The notes beneath the pieces were generated by a model. The model did not search any database. It was not told the DNA's origin and saw only the letters and a list, made by a program, of their open reading frames with translations. A program made the position numbers and the translations under genes. This document shows, piece by piece, positions 17,401 through 24,698 of a stretch of 64,000 nt of DNA (positions within the stretch are counted from its first letter, which is position 1; every line of letters starts with the position of its first letter). The stretch is from Streptomyces antioxidans (GTDB taxonomy: Bacteria > Actinomycetota > Actinomycetes > Streptomycetales > Streptomycetaceae), in contig NZ_LAKD02000122.1 in NCBI RefSeq assembly GCF_000968685.2, positions 1-64,000 of the forward strand. The letters are read 5' to 3'.

Positions 17401-17842
17401 CAGACAAAGGCGACATGCGACTGCCCGAGTCGGACTCTCTGCTCTCCGGATCCGACCGCCCCTCGTCCTCTCTCCGCCCGGGGACCTCCTCCGCCTCGGA
17501 GGCGTCCGACGCGACATCGGAGGCGGGCGCCGGGACCGGCGACGGCCAGGCACCCGGAAAACCGCCCGGCTCCGGCGCACCCGGCACCACCGGACTGCCG
17601 GTCGGCGGCGGGGGCGGCGGCCCCGGCATCCCCGGCCCGGCGCCCGTCCCGGCTCCTCCGGAACCCCCGGTCGACGCGGGCGCCGTGGAGGACGGCGAGG
17701 ACGACGACGAAGCGTTCTGCGTGTACCAGGCGGGTGGGGTGTAGTCGATGGTGAACTCGCCCGTGTGCTCGGTCTCCGCGTCGGACCGATCATCGCCGGG
17801 TGTGTTTCCGCCCGTGCGGATCTCGTCCCGATCGCTGCTCAC
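14447..17842 (-). CDS. EspI-like MinD/ParA-family ATPase with long disordered N-terminus (ESX-associated)
   Basis: This 1131-residue protein has a folded MinD/ParA-type ATPase in its C-terminal third: the deviant Walker A YRIAVISLKGGVGKTTTT, then VIAIDANPDAGTLGRR, IILTDSGTGL, and a region ending FNLSAMVAEDFTRAQ. The first 700 residues are low-complexity, Ser/Asp/Glu-rich then Pro/Gly/Gln-rich, and contain two copies of a short motif, RFSTAALRREIAE and RFSTAALRREMEE. The C-terminus is a Gln/Pro/Gly tail. Mycobacterial EspI, an ESX-1-linked ATPase, has the same Pro-rich plus MinD layout, so a regulatory or substrate-handling role in secretion is inferred. GTG 17842 follows GGAGG. A hairpin at 18033-18060 separates it from the upstream gene. 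Confidence 0.8.
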   Translation of the reverse strand: MSSDRDEIRTGGNTPGDDRSDAETEHTGEFTIDYTPPAWYTQNASSSSSPSSTAPASTGGSGGAGTGAGPGMPGPPPPPPTGSPVVPGAPEPGGFPGAWPSPVPAPASDVASDASEAEEVPGRREDEGRSDPESRESDSGSRMSPLSDSGPDVIGAAPAGDSVAGGGDSGGGVSDSAEPESSYESSAPASDVEAEGSAAASASSSSSASASVDDDFALAPAAASGDDDAFRADSSEYASEADSDEGENGDLGSPSTVRFSTAALRREIAERRSEDPGAEGDESGSGVDESGSGVGQSGSGSSGSGAGFVSGGESGASDPDDRTDDDVRSEGTLRFSTAALRREMEELRQASAEPQDAVPDDAVPGDAVPADAVPPSAPSPEQPAASWAPPPVPQSGLPPLPPDFQPAAPEGAAPAPGPAPVPEQRTDGPPAPGAGVPLPPQDTSWAPPPPQGQPAAGPGPQGGYGYPRPGEGAHGAIPGQPGPAPLPDQAPGAQPPAANVPGPQGGYQQPGPGAPGPGPQGAPAPQGPHYGYPQPGAQPAPGPGVPGGPAQGQGPTPVPGGYGFPQPPAPDQQGQGPYQQPPAQPYPAPQPGQAEHPGHPGQPGQPTYPGQPGQPQPAQPGQPGQPAQPGPYAPNAPGQGQPFPGQQGPGGAQGGYGFPRPGDGVPGPGPAPGPQAQPQPQPQDGYGYPRPDAQAAPAAPAAPAAPTDPRTGGWPTVTPDQRRQAGGAGAPLGYTAAVELSSDRLIKGKQKPKKNAPGPSRFKLGGKKEEAERQRKLELIRTPVLSCYRIAVISLKGGVGKTTTTTALGSTLAIERQDKVIAIDANPDAGTLGRRVRRETGATIRDLVTAIPYLNSYMDIRRFTSQAPSGLEILANDVDPAVSTTFNDDDYRRVIDVLGKQYPIILTDSGTGLLYSAMRGVLDLADQLIIISTPSVDGASSASTTLDWLSAHGYADLVSRSITVISGVRETGKMIKVEDIVSHFETRCRGVIVVPFDEHLSAGAEVDLEMMRPKTREAYFNLSAMVAEDFTRAQQEQGLWTGDGGAQPPQMAPPMPGQAQQQQPYPGAYAPQQGQQPQYPGYPQQGGQQGWQQSYGQGQQPQPGQPWQQAPGQPGQPAQPGQPWQQQPPQQ

Positions 17843-18032
17843 AATGCCTCCTGGTGTGGTCGAACACCCTTGAAATTCTTGGCGAGGCCGATCTGTTGCC
17901 GATCGCTACTGTCGTCCGACCGTTCGGCTTTCCCCTTTTGTGACGCCGGGGACCCCTGAACGGGGCGCTCCACCGGGTACCCCAAGACTAATCACCATGA
18001 CCGCCGCGGGGGCAGGCCCATCCGCCACCCGA

Positions 18033-18060
18033 AGCGGTCCACGACACGATGTGGACCGCT
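18033..18060 (-). terminator. Hairpin between the eccE operon and the EspI-like gene
   Basis: A perfect 10-bp stem (18033-18042 with 18051-18060, loop GACACGAT) lies just after the stop of the minus-strand gene ending at 18112. It probably terminates the eccE transcript, leaving the EspI-like gene to its own promoter in the 190 bases that follow. Confidence 0.6.
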
Positions 18061-18111
18061 CTCGAGCGGTGTCGATCAACGACGGACCGACCCTGAAGCG
18101 TTTGACCCGGA

Positions 18112-18960
18112 TCAGTCCACCCGACGCGGAGATCCCAGCAGCCCCGTCTCGGCATCCGTTGCCTGCACGGTGACGAACTGCCGACCGGTACGTGTACACC
18201 AGAGGGTGACCCAGTCGGGGAGGGTGGACAGCGCGGCGACGTCGGCTTGCGGAAGGCCCATGACGCGGCCTATTTCCACGGCCTCGTCCGGCGAAACGCG
18301 CTGGATGCCGACCAGCCCGGCGTGCTCGAGCAGCCGCGGCGCGACCGGGCTGAGATAGGGCAGCAGGGTCAGCACCGACTGCCAGGGCAACGCGGAGACC
18401 CGGCCCCGTGGCGGGCGCATGCCGCAGTCCCGGACGACGAGAACGGGACTGCCGACCGAAGGCCCTTGCGGCGGCACACGGCCCACGTCGAAGATGGTCA
18501 TGCACTGCTGTCCGCCGCCCGCGACCTGCACCAAGTTGGTCCACAGATGCGGTCGACCGGTCTCGACGGCGATGCGGGCGCCGGTGGCCGCCGCCCGGAA
18601 GGCCAGCACCTGCGCGGTCCACAGACCGCCGACGAGGACCACGTCGAACGGCTCGGGCCGGTTGAAGCCAAGGATGGCGGGCTGGTTCTGCTCGTCCACG
18701 CCGATGATGACGCCGTCGTCGCCGATGGGCAGCGCCAGCGCCTCCACTTCCTCCAGGGGCAGTGTTTGCCGTCCGCGCCGGGGCCCGATGAGCCCGAAAC
18801 CGGGGCGCGTCCTGCGCGCCGAGTTCGGGTCACCGGCCATCCCGGGGGCACCGGCACCGGAAATCATGGGACCGGATCCCAGACCCGCTCCGGGGGCGGA
18901 ATCCGGATCGGCTCCATGACCGGAGGGAGAGGCGGCGGGGGAGAAGGCGGACGTGGCCAT
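18112..18960 (-). CDS. Conserved ESX-locus protein of unknown function
   Basis: I do not recognise a named family in this 282-residue protein. The first 50 residues are Ala/Gly/Ser/Pro-rich. The rest looks like one folded soluble domain of alternating strands and helices: LALPIGDDGVIIGVDEQNQP, FDVVLVGGLWTAQVLAFRA, VLVVRDCGMRPPRG, PDWVTLWCTRTGRQFVTV. There is no signal peptide or membrane segment. Its ATG overlaps the eccE stop by one base (TGATG), so it is translationally coupled to eccE and probably works with the membrane complex on the cytoplasmic side. Confidence 0.7.
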   Translation of the reverse strand: MATSAFSPAASPSGHGADPDSAPGAGLGSGPMISGAGAPGMAGDPNSARRTRPGFGLIGPRRGRQTLPLEEVEALALPIGDDGVIIGVDEQNQPAILGFNRPEPFDVVLVGGLWTAQVLAFRAAATGARIAVETGRPHLWTNLVQVAGGGQQCMTIFDVGRVPPQGPSVGSPVLVVRDCGMRPPRGRVSALPWQSVLTLLPYLSPVAPRLLEHAGLVGIQRVSPDEAVEIGRVMGLPQADVAALSTLPDWVTLWCTRTGRQFVTVQATDAETGLLGSPRRVD

Positions 18961-20207
18961 CAGCGGGTGCCTCCCAGCGGGAGCGTCGCGAGTACACCGG
19001 GCAACTGCTCGCGGTCGAGACGTACCAGCCCGACCCGTACCCCCCGCGCGGCGCGCTCCAACGCCTTGCGGGCGGTGATCAGATCGGTGTCGCTGCGTCC
19101 GGTGACCCTGATGTGCCCGGTGACCGAGGAGGCGTTACGGCTGCCGTCGTCATGCGTCAGGGTCAGGCTGAAGGTGGACGCGAGAGCGGGCATGGAAGTC
19201 AGCAGCGCCACGAGCTGTGGCAAGGGCACCGATTCCGGACCCATCTGCGGCCAGCGCCCCACCCAGTAGGTGGTGTGCCACCGGTCGTCGCAGCGCCAGG
19301 CGCGCGAGGTCTCCAGCGTCCGGCGGGTAGGTGTGCTCGCACGCCCCGCCTGGGTCGTCGCATGCGGGTTGACACACGCCGAGGTGGCGAGGGCCGTGGT
19401 GAGTTCACCCTCGGCCAGCGGTCGCGCCGAGAATCCGGCGCCGGTCAGCCGACTGGCCAGCTGGTCAACCGCGCGCAGCAGGGACCGCTGAGCACCCTCC
19501 TGGCCACCGCCGCGCGCCCGTATGGCCTCCGGACACAGCTCGGGATTCAGCTTGAGCGCCACCCAGGTCAGCCGGACGGCGGGGGCTCCGGCCTGCTCCT
19601 GGAGCGGGGCGTAACTGCGCGCTGCCGCGGCCTGTTCGGGCAGATGCGGTGCGGGCGCGGTCTGTGAGTGTTGCACCACCTGCACCGACTCCAGCTGAAT
19701 GCCGTCCACGTCCAGCGCGTCCTGCAGCAGCGACAGCGGAAGTGGTCGCTTGGTGCGCATCGGCCGCAGTGGAGCATCGGTCGACTGGACCTGGAGCACC
19801 GCCGTGAGGAATGAACCGTCGCCGATCATCCCGATCTCGCGGCGGTCCCGAGCCACATACGCGTAGGTGCGCAGCGCCGGATCGCATTCGACAGTGGGCG
19901 CGAGCGACGGGTCGATTCCGGCCGGGACCGACCCACTGGCCTGCTTCTGACGGGTGCGCAACGCGCTGATGGTGACGAGCCAGTCGACGAACGGCTGCTG
20001 CCTGCGCCGCAACACCGCGAGCAGCACAAGCGCGAGGGCGATGATCCCTGCGGGCACCATCAGCAGTGAGTTGACCGTCCAGGCGACCACGAGGATCGCG
20101 GCGGCCACCTCGATGAGCACGAGCTGGTACAGCCGCACGGGGCCCAGGCTCGCCGTCCGTGAGGGCTGCCGCGGCACGGCGGCACGCACATGGGTGGCAG
20201 AGCTCAT
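18960..20207 (-). CDS. eccE: Type VII secretion membrane component EccE
   Basis: The 415-residue protein has two adjacent N-terminal membrane segments (about residues 26-67), then a large soluble domain, the EccE layout. EccE is the peripheral membrane subunit of the ESX core complex with EccB, EccC and EccD. Notable text includes FVDWLVTISALRTR after the second helix, TYWVGRWPQMGPESV, and a C-terminal GHIRVTGRSDTDL segment. It is divergent from eccB across a 172-bp gap that should hold both promoters; no clear consensus hexamers were seen. It overlaps the next gene by one base. Confidence 0.85.
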   Translation of the reverse strand: MSSATHVRAAVPRQPSRTASLGPVRLYQLVLIEVAAAILVVAWTVNSLLMVPAGIIALALVLLAVLRRRQQPFVDWLVTISALRTRQKQASGSVPAGIDPSLAPTVECDPALRTYAYVARDRREIGMIGDGSFLTAVLQVQSTDAPLRPMRTKRPLPLSLLQDALDVDGIQLESVQVVQHSQTAPAPHLPEQAAAARSYAPLQEQAGAPAVRLTWVALKLNPELCPEAIRARGGGQEGAQRSLLRAVDQLASRLTGAGFSARPLAEGELTTALATSACVNPHATTQAGRASTPTRRTLETSRAWRCDDRWHTTYWVGRWPQMGPESVPLPQLVALLTSMPALASTFSLTLTHDDGSRNASSVTGHIRVTGRSDTDLITARKALERAARGVRVGLVRLDREQLPGVLATLPLGGTR

Positions 20208-20379
20208 CCCGGAGACCCCCCGCTTGTCCTGATGTTGGTCTGGCCGATTGTGTGTTTACGGTATCGGAAAGGCGCGTGAAGGGTGGCTCGGGTGTCGGGT
20301 GAGCCGAGTGGATGAGTAATCTCCCTACGGCGACCGAGCGTACGTACTGCACCATCACACGGGGAGAAGCGGACGAGAC

Positions 20380-21951
20380 ATGGCATCGCGGCGGGACGAG
20401 CTCAATGCCTACACCTTTGCGAAGAAACGGATGGTTGCCTCGTTCGTGCAGCCCTCGCCCACCGTCATGGACGACGGTGCGCCACGTCCGCTGCGCGCGT
20501 TCCTCCCGGGTGTGATCGTCGGGGCGCTGATCCTTGCCGGATTCGGCGCATGGGGAATGATCCGGCCGTCCGCGCCGAAGGGATGGGACAACACCGCGTC
20601 CCACATCATCGTCGGCAGCGACTCGACGACCCGGTATGTGATTCTCAAGACCGGTGGGAAGAAGCAGCTGCACCCGGTCCTCAACCTCGCCTCGGCGAAG
20701 CTCCTGCTGGACCAGAACAAATCGGACATCGTTCGGGTGAAGGAGTCGCAGCTCGACAACGGCGACATTCCGCGCGGACCCACGATCGGAATTCCGTACG
20801 CCCCGGACCGCATGCCCTCGGCGGACGATGCCGTCGAGCAGAAGCGCTGGGTGGTCTGCGAGCAGCCGGGCGGCGGAGAGGACAAGACCGCGCAGAAGGC
20901 GGTCTTCATCCTCGCCGACCGTGAGGCGTCCAAGGTCGAGGGCTCGCAGCGACTGCGCGGCAGCCAGGCGCTGTACGTCCAGGGGAAGTCGGGCCGCTAT
21001 CTCGTCGACCCGTCCGGTACCAAGTACCTGCTCGGCGGCCCCAAGGGCGAGGAGAGCATGTCCGCCGGCCAGTACAACCAGCTGCTGCGGACGCTCTTCT
21101 CGGAGGGGGCCAAGCCCCAGCAGGTGACCGAAGACTGGCTGGACACCCTGAAGGACGGCACACCTGTGGAGTTCCCGAGGGTGCCGGGCCAGCCGAACAC
21201 CGCAGCCGGGGTCGACACCCTGCCGGACAAGGCCAACAAGGTGGGCATGGTGCTCCAGGCGCAGACAGGTGGCGGCGTCCAGCACTATGTCGTGGTGCAG
21301 GGAAAGGTGCAGCCGGTCTCCGACTTCACCGCCGAACTGCTCCTGAGCAGTGAGCAGTTGGCCGGGCTCAATCAGCTCGGCAAGCCGATGCAGGTCAACC
21401 CCCAGGACTTCGTCTCCGACTCCACGGTGTTCGCGGGGGACACCACCTGGCCCTCCGAGTCCCCGCACCAGGTGAATTCCACCGAGGGCGGAAGCGGGGC
21501 CAGGGACACCGTGTGCAACATCCTCAGGAACGTGGCCGACAATGGCACTCCCGCCCTCGAGACCTGGGCGGGCCGGGACTACCCCGCGACCATCGTGGAC
21601 GGTGCCACCAGCGCGTATGTCACGCCGGGGACCGGCCTCTTCTACCGCCAGTTCCAGGGGAGGGCGACCAGCACCGGCCAGGTCTTCCTCGTCACCGACA
21701 CCGGTCTGCGCTACCAGGTGCAGGCCAACAACGACGGCAGCTCGGGCAAGTCGAAGATCGGCGCTGACGGTTCCGGCTCCTCCGCTCAGCAGGACGCGGA
21801 GTCCGGCGGGCAGACAACCGCGAACAAGGCGCAGGTCAGGCTGGGGTACGGAGATGTGAAGCCGGTGCCGGTCCCCCTCAACTGGTCCCAGTTCCTGCCG
21901 GTCGGGCCGCGTCTGGACACCAACAGCGCACGACAGCCGCAGGGTTCGTGA
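20380..21951 (+). CDS. eccB: Type VII secretion protein EccB
   Basis: The 523-residue protein has the EccB plan: a short cytoplasmic N-terminus (SRRDELNAYTFAKKRMVASF), one membrane helix near residues 41-61 (LPGVIVGALILAGFGAWGM), and a large extracellular domain of repeated RYVILKTGGKKQLHPVLNLASAKLLL-type units. EccB is the outward-facing subunit of the ESX core. Cys residues (VVCEQP, DTVCNIL) are placed as in the family. The stop overlaps the mycP start (GTGA). This eccB-mycP pair and the divergent eccE form one side of the core gene set. Confidence 0.93.
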   Translation: MASRRDELNAYTFAKKRMVASFVQPSPTVMDDGAPRPLRAFLPGVIVGALILAGFGAWGMIRPSAPKGWDNTASHIIVGSDSTTRYVILKTGGKKQLHPVLNLASAKLLLDQNKSDIVRVKESQLDNGDIPRGPTIGIPYAPDRMPSADDAVEQKRWVVCEQPGGGEDKTAQKAVFILADREASKVEGSQRLRGSQALYVQGKSGRYLVDPSGTKYLLGGPKGEESMSAGQYNQLLRTLFSEGAKPQQVTEDWLDTLKDGTPVEFPRVPGQPNTAAGVDTLPDKANKVGMVLQAQTGGGVQHYVVVQGKVQPVSDFTAELLLSSEQLAGLNQLGKPMQVNPQDFVSDSTVFAGDTTWPSESPHQVNSTEGGSGARDTVCNILRNVADNGTPALETWAGRDYPATIVDGATSAYVTPGTGLFYRQFQGRATSTGQVFLVTDTGLRYQVQANNDGSSGKSKIGADGSGSSAQQDAESGGQTTANKAQVRLGYGDVKPVPVPLNWSQFLPVGPRLDTNSARQPQGS

Positions 21952-23216
21952 GCATGGAGCACCCGCGCATGAGCCGCATGGCCGCCCTGTCGTCGGCGGT
22001 GACACTGGCGTGTCTCACCGCCGCCACAGGCGTCGGCGCCGGACCGTCCGCCGCCGCGCTCTCGCTGGACGGCAACGGTGAGTGCACGTTCCCGATGAAG
22101 AAGCAGATCAAGGGAACGCCCTGGTCGCTGCAGCGGTTGGTGTTCGACCGCCTCTGGGAGGACACCAAGGGCAAGGAGAAGAACGGTAAGCCGATACGGG
22201 TCGCCGTCATCGACACCGGTGTCGATGACACCAACATCCAGCTGAAGACGGCCGTCGACAAGGGGAGCGGGGGGAACTTCCTGCCCCCGGCCAAGGACGC
22301 CTCCAAGGACGAACGGAAACTCGCCGCGGATCCGACGGTCGATGAAGTCGGGCACGGCACCAAGGTCGCCGGCATCATCGCGGCCCGCCCGCGCCAGGGC
22401 ACCGGCTTCGTGGGTCTGGCCCCCGAGGCGACGATCATTCCCCTCAAGCAGAACAACGCCGAGGGCAAGGGCACGCCGGAGAAGATGGCACAGGCCATCA
22501 GGAAGGCGGTGCACGAGGGTGCCCGGGTGATCAACATCTCTCAGGACACCAAGGGGGGCCTCCCGCAGAGCGATCTGGAGCAGGCGACCGCCTACGCGGT
22601 CCAGCACGACGTGGTCGTGGTCGCGGCCGCGGGCAACGACGGCGCGAAGGGTGAGTCCAAGCGTACCTACCCCGCGTCCTACGGCGGTGTCCTCGCCGTC
22701 GCGGCCTCCGACCGCAACAACGAGCGGGCGTACTTCTCGCAGAGCGGCGACTTCGTCGGCGTCGCGGCACCCGGCGTGGACATGGTCTCCACCGTGCCCA
22801 AGGGCGGGCAGTGCGTGGACAACGGCACCAGCTTCGCCGCCCCGTATGTGGCCGGAGTGGCGGCCCTGATCCGCGCGAAGCACCCCGACTGGTCGCGGCA
22901 GGAGGTCATCGCCCAGATCGAGCAGACCGCGGAGCGTGGCGTCAACGGCCGTGATCGGTTCATCGGTTGGGGTGTAGTCGATCCGGTGAAGGCCCTCACC
23001 GACGATGACGAGAAGATCGAGCGCCCCACGACGGACACCGGCTCGGCGGCGAACGTCCCGAAGCCCGAGCCCGGGCACCTCACCCTGGGCGAGACCCCGC
23101 AGGAGCGTCGTACCCGGCTGGCCACATACGCCCTGGGCATGGGCGCGGTGGTCGTGGGCCTCACCGCGGGCGGTGCGGTCGTGCTGCGTGACTGGCGTCG
23201 CCGGCGTGACACATGA
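21948..23216 (+). CDS. mycP: Mycosin (ESX subtilisin-like serine protease), copy 1
   Basis: This 422-residue membrane-anchored subtilase has a signal peptide (LSSAVTLACLTAATGVGAGPSAAA), the catalytic Asp in VAVIDTGVDD, His in GHGTKVAGIIAA, the oxyanion Asn in AAAGNDG, and Ser in NGTSFAAPYVAGVAAL. A C-terminal membrane helix (YALGMGAVVVGLTAGGAVVL) ends in RDWRRRRDT. Mycosins process ESX substrates and stabilise the membrane complex. The frame starts at GTG 21948, overlapping the eccB stop; ATG 21954 is an alternative. It differs clearly from the two other mycosins in the locus, which resemble each other more, and is the best candidate for the core mycosin. Confidence 0.93.
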   Translation: MSMEHPRMSRMAALSSAVTLACLTAATGVGAGPSAAALSLDGNGECTFPMKKQIKGTPWSLQRLVFDRLWEDTKGKEKNGKPIRVAVIDTGVDDTNIQLKTAVDKGSGGNFLPPAKDASKDERKLAADPTVDEVGHGTKVAGIIAARPRQGTGFVGLAPEATIIPLKQNNAEGKGTPEKMAQAIRKAVHEGARVINISQDTKGGLPQSDLEQATAYAVQHDVVVVAAAGNDGAKGESKRTYPASYGGVLAVAASDRNNERAYFSQSGDFVGVAAPGVDMVSTVPKGGQCVDNGTSFAAPYVAGVAALIRAKHPDWSRQEVIAQIEQTAERGVNGRDRFIGWGVVDPVKALTDDDEKIERPTTDTGSAANVPKPEPGHLTLGETPQERRTRLATYALGMGAVVVGLTAGGAVVLRDWRRRRDT

Positions 23217-23415
23217 GGGGCGTCGGCGGTGCTTGACGCCATGTCGTTACCCGGCCGTCTCTGGCGTCCCATCCATGTAACAACCGGATATTTGTTGGTC
23301 ATGCACACGGGGATGCTGACTAGAGTGATCCTTGACAGCTTTGGTCCGATGCGCACGGGACGGTCACAGAGCACCGGCCGTTCCACCGCATCCGATTCAT
23401 GGGGGAAGGTGTGCC

Positions 23416-23754
23416 ATGGCGGAGAAGCTCCGCGTAGAAGGTCATGATTTCAAGACCCTCGAGAGCGCCATCGACTGGATGGAAGGTCAGCTGACCGAGC
23501 GCATCGGGAAGCTCAACAACGTGATCGACCACGTCGAGGGCCACTGGAAGGGCATCGCGGCGGGCGCGTACAACAACCTCCAGTCGGAGGTCAACAGTGA
23601 CGTCCGCCGGGTGAACCAGTTGCTGAGCTTCACCCGCGAACTGGTGAAGGCGAGCCGGGACGGTTTCGACCAGGAAGAGCTCGACCAGCTCAAGAACATC
23701 AACAGCGTGGGAGGCGGGGAGAGCGGCATCCTCGGTTCCTTCCACGCCTCTTGA
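23416..23754 (+). CDS. esxB: WXG100-family protein (EsxB-like)
   Basis: The 112-residue protein has two helices joined by a WXG turn (GHWKG, Trp near residue 44), the WXG100 plan. The second helix runs through RRVNQLLSFTRELVKASRDG. It lacks a Tyr-based YxxxD/E signal, though FDQEE follows the second helix. WXG100 proteins form secreted heterodimers; the next gene supplies the partner. ATG 23416 follows GGGGAAGG. The first gene of the Streptomyces esxBA pair is called esxB, and the symbol follows that usage. In the 200-bp upstream gap, TAGAGT (23321-23326) and TTGACA (near 23330) are seen, but neither gives a well-spaced promoter. Confidence 0.82.
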   Translation: MAEKLRVEGHDFKTLESAIDWMEGQLTERIGKLNNVIDHVEGHWKGIAAGAYNNLQSEVNSDVRRVNQLLSFTRELVKASRDGFDQEELDQLKNINSVGGGESGILGSFHAS

Positions 23755-23795
23755 TCCTCGTGATCTGTCCGCCTCGCATCAGGAGTTAGAGCTCA

Positions 23796-24077
23796 ATGGA
23801 GATTACGTACGAAGGCGTTGTCGAAGCCTCGAACATGGTCAAGAACGAGGCCAACACGCTCAAGACCGACCTCGACACCATCATGAGGCAGATCAAGGGT
23901 GTGTCCGAGTCGTGGACCGGTGAGGCACAGCGCGCGTTCAACGAGCGTCAGCACGAGTGGAACCAGCGTGTCGACCACCTGCACACCACCCTCCTCACCA
24001 TCTCGAGGAAGCTGCTGGAGGCTACGGAGGGCTACAGGGCCAATGACCATCGTCAGGGCCAGCGGTTCGCATCGTAG
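23796..24077 (+). CDS. esxA: WXG100-family protein with YxxxD secretion motif (EsxA-like)
   Basis: This 93-residue two-helix WXG100 protein has the turn ESWTG (Trp40) and, after the second helix, YRAND (Tyr80 to Asp84), which fits the YxxxD/E type VII secretion signal. Length is typical of EsxA/ESAT-6 proteins. It probably pairs with the preceding 112-residue protein and carries the export signal for both. The gap is 41 bases with AGGAGTTAGA upstream of the ATG. A 20-bp hairpin follows the gene. Confidence 0.87.
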   Translation: MEITYEGVVEASNMVKNEANTLKTDLDTIMRQIKGVSESWTGEAQRAFNERQHEWNQRVDHLHTTLLTISRKLLEATEGYRANDHRQGQRFAS

Positions 24078-24112
24078 AGAGAGACACAGCGCGCACAGCC
24101 TGCGGTCGTTTC

Positions 24113-24158
24113 GTGGGTGCGGGGACACTCGGCCCGAGCCGAGTGTCCCCGCACCCAC
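24113..24158 (+). terminator. 20-bp perfect hairpin after the esx pair
   Basis: Arms 24113-24132 and 24139-24158 are perfect complements (20 bp) around CCCGAG. This is the strongest stem in the ESX locus. It would end most esx transcripts or protect their 3' ends, letting the esx pair be made in excess over the cassette downstream. Confidence 0.85.
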
Positions 24159-24193
24159 AAGCGCTGCCATCCAGGTATTGAAGGAGGTGCTTC

Positions 24194-24676
24194 ATGGCTG
24201 AGTTGGCGCCGGACGGGGGTGGCTCCGCTAAGTCCCCTTCTTCGGCGGACCTCGACGCTCCCACCGAGTCCCTACAGGAATTCAAGAAGCGTGTTGACAG
24301 GCTTCTGACCGATCTCGATAAGTCGGACGCTGCGCACGGCAAAATATCCCAACAGAAGGTGACCACCGCCGCCTACGGGCAGAACTTTCCCGAAGCGCTG
24401 TCGTTGGCGAGCGCGTACGAGCTGGTGCACGGACGGCTGCAGCTGCTCTCCCAGACCCTGGGCGAGCAATTGGAGGCGATGGGCATCACGGTGGGCGCCG
24501 CCGACAGTGACTACCAGACGGTGGACCACGAGCACGGGCAGCGCCTGAAGGCCATTCAGGAGCGCACCAAGAGCTACTACGAGCAGTATCGGAAACAGCA
24601 CGAACCGAAGGGCCACGGCAAGCCGGACGCTCCCAAGACGGGCGGCGGCAAGAGCAGCGGCCACGACGGCATGTGA
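24194..24676 (+). CDS. Small helical ESX-locus protein with YxxxD motif, cassette copy 1
   Basis: The 160-residue protein has no family name I recognise. After a 25-residue flexible start it is helical: LQEFKKRVDRLLTDLDKS, LSLASAYELVHGRLQLLSQT, and a last helix RLKAIQERTKSYYEQYRKQ; the tail is Lys/Gly-rich. DYQTVD holds a YxxxD motif (Tyr107 to Asp111) between the helices. It is clearly paralogous to the gene at 36160-36633 (shared TLG.QLEA.G and RL.AIQ.RT..YY). In both places it precedes a WXG protein and a mycosin, so I infer it is the small partner of that WXG protein. ATG follows AAGGAGGTGC. Confidence 0.75.
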   Translation: MAELAPDGGGSAKSPSSADLDAPTESLQEFKKRVDRLLTDLDKSDAAHGKISQQKVTTAAYGQNFPEALSLASAYELVHGRLQLLSQTLGEQLEAMGITVGAADSDYQTVDHEHGQRLKAIQERTKSYYEQYRKQHEPKGHGKPDAPKTGGGKSSGHDGM

Positions 24677-24698
24677 CGGGTGAACGGGGGATGTGGAC

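Noticed and set aside
15802..17959. Plus-strand open frames of 650 and 666 codons over the EspI-like gene
   Set aside because: Arg/Pro-rich shadows of the low-complexity minus-strand gene, without ribosome sites or motifs.
19465..22005. 846-codon minus-strand frame crossing eccE and eccB
   Set aside because: It spans two real divergent genes and their promoter gap.
23321..23335. TAGAGT and TTGACA upstream of the esx pair as a promoter
   Set aside because: The hexamers are in the wrong order and no partner at 17-19 bases was found, so no promoter is called.
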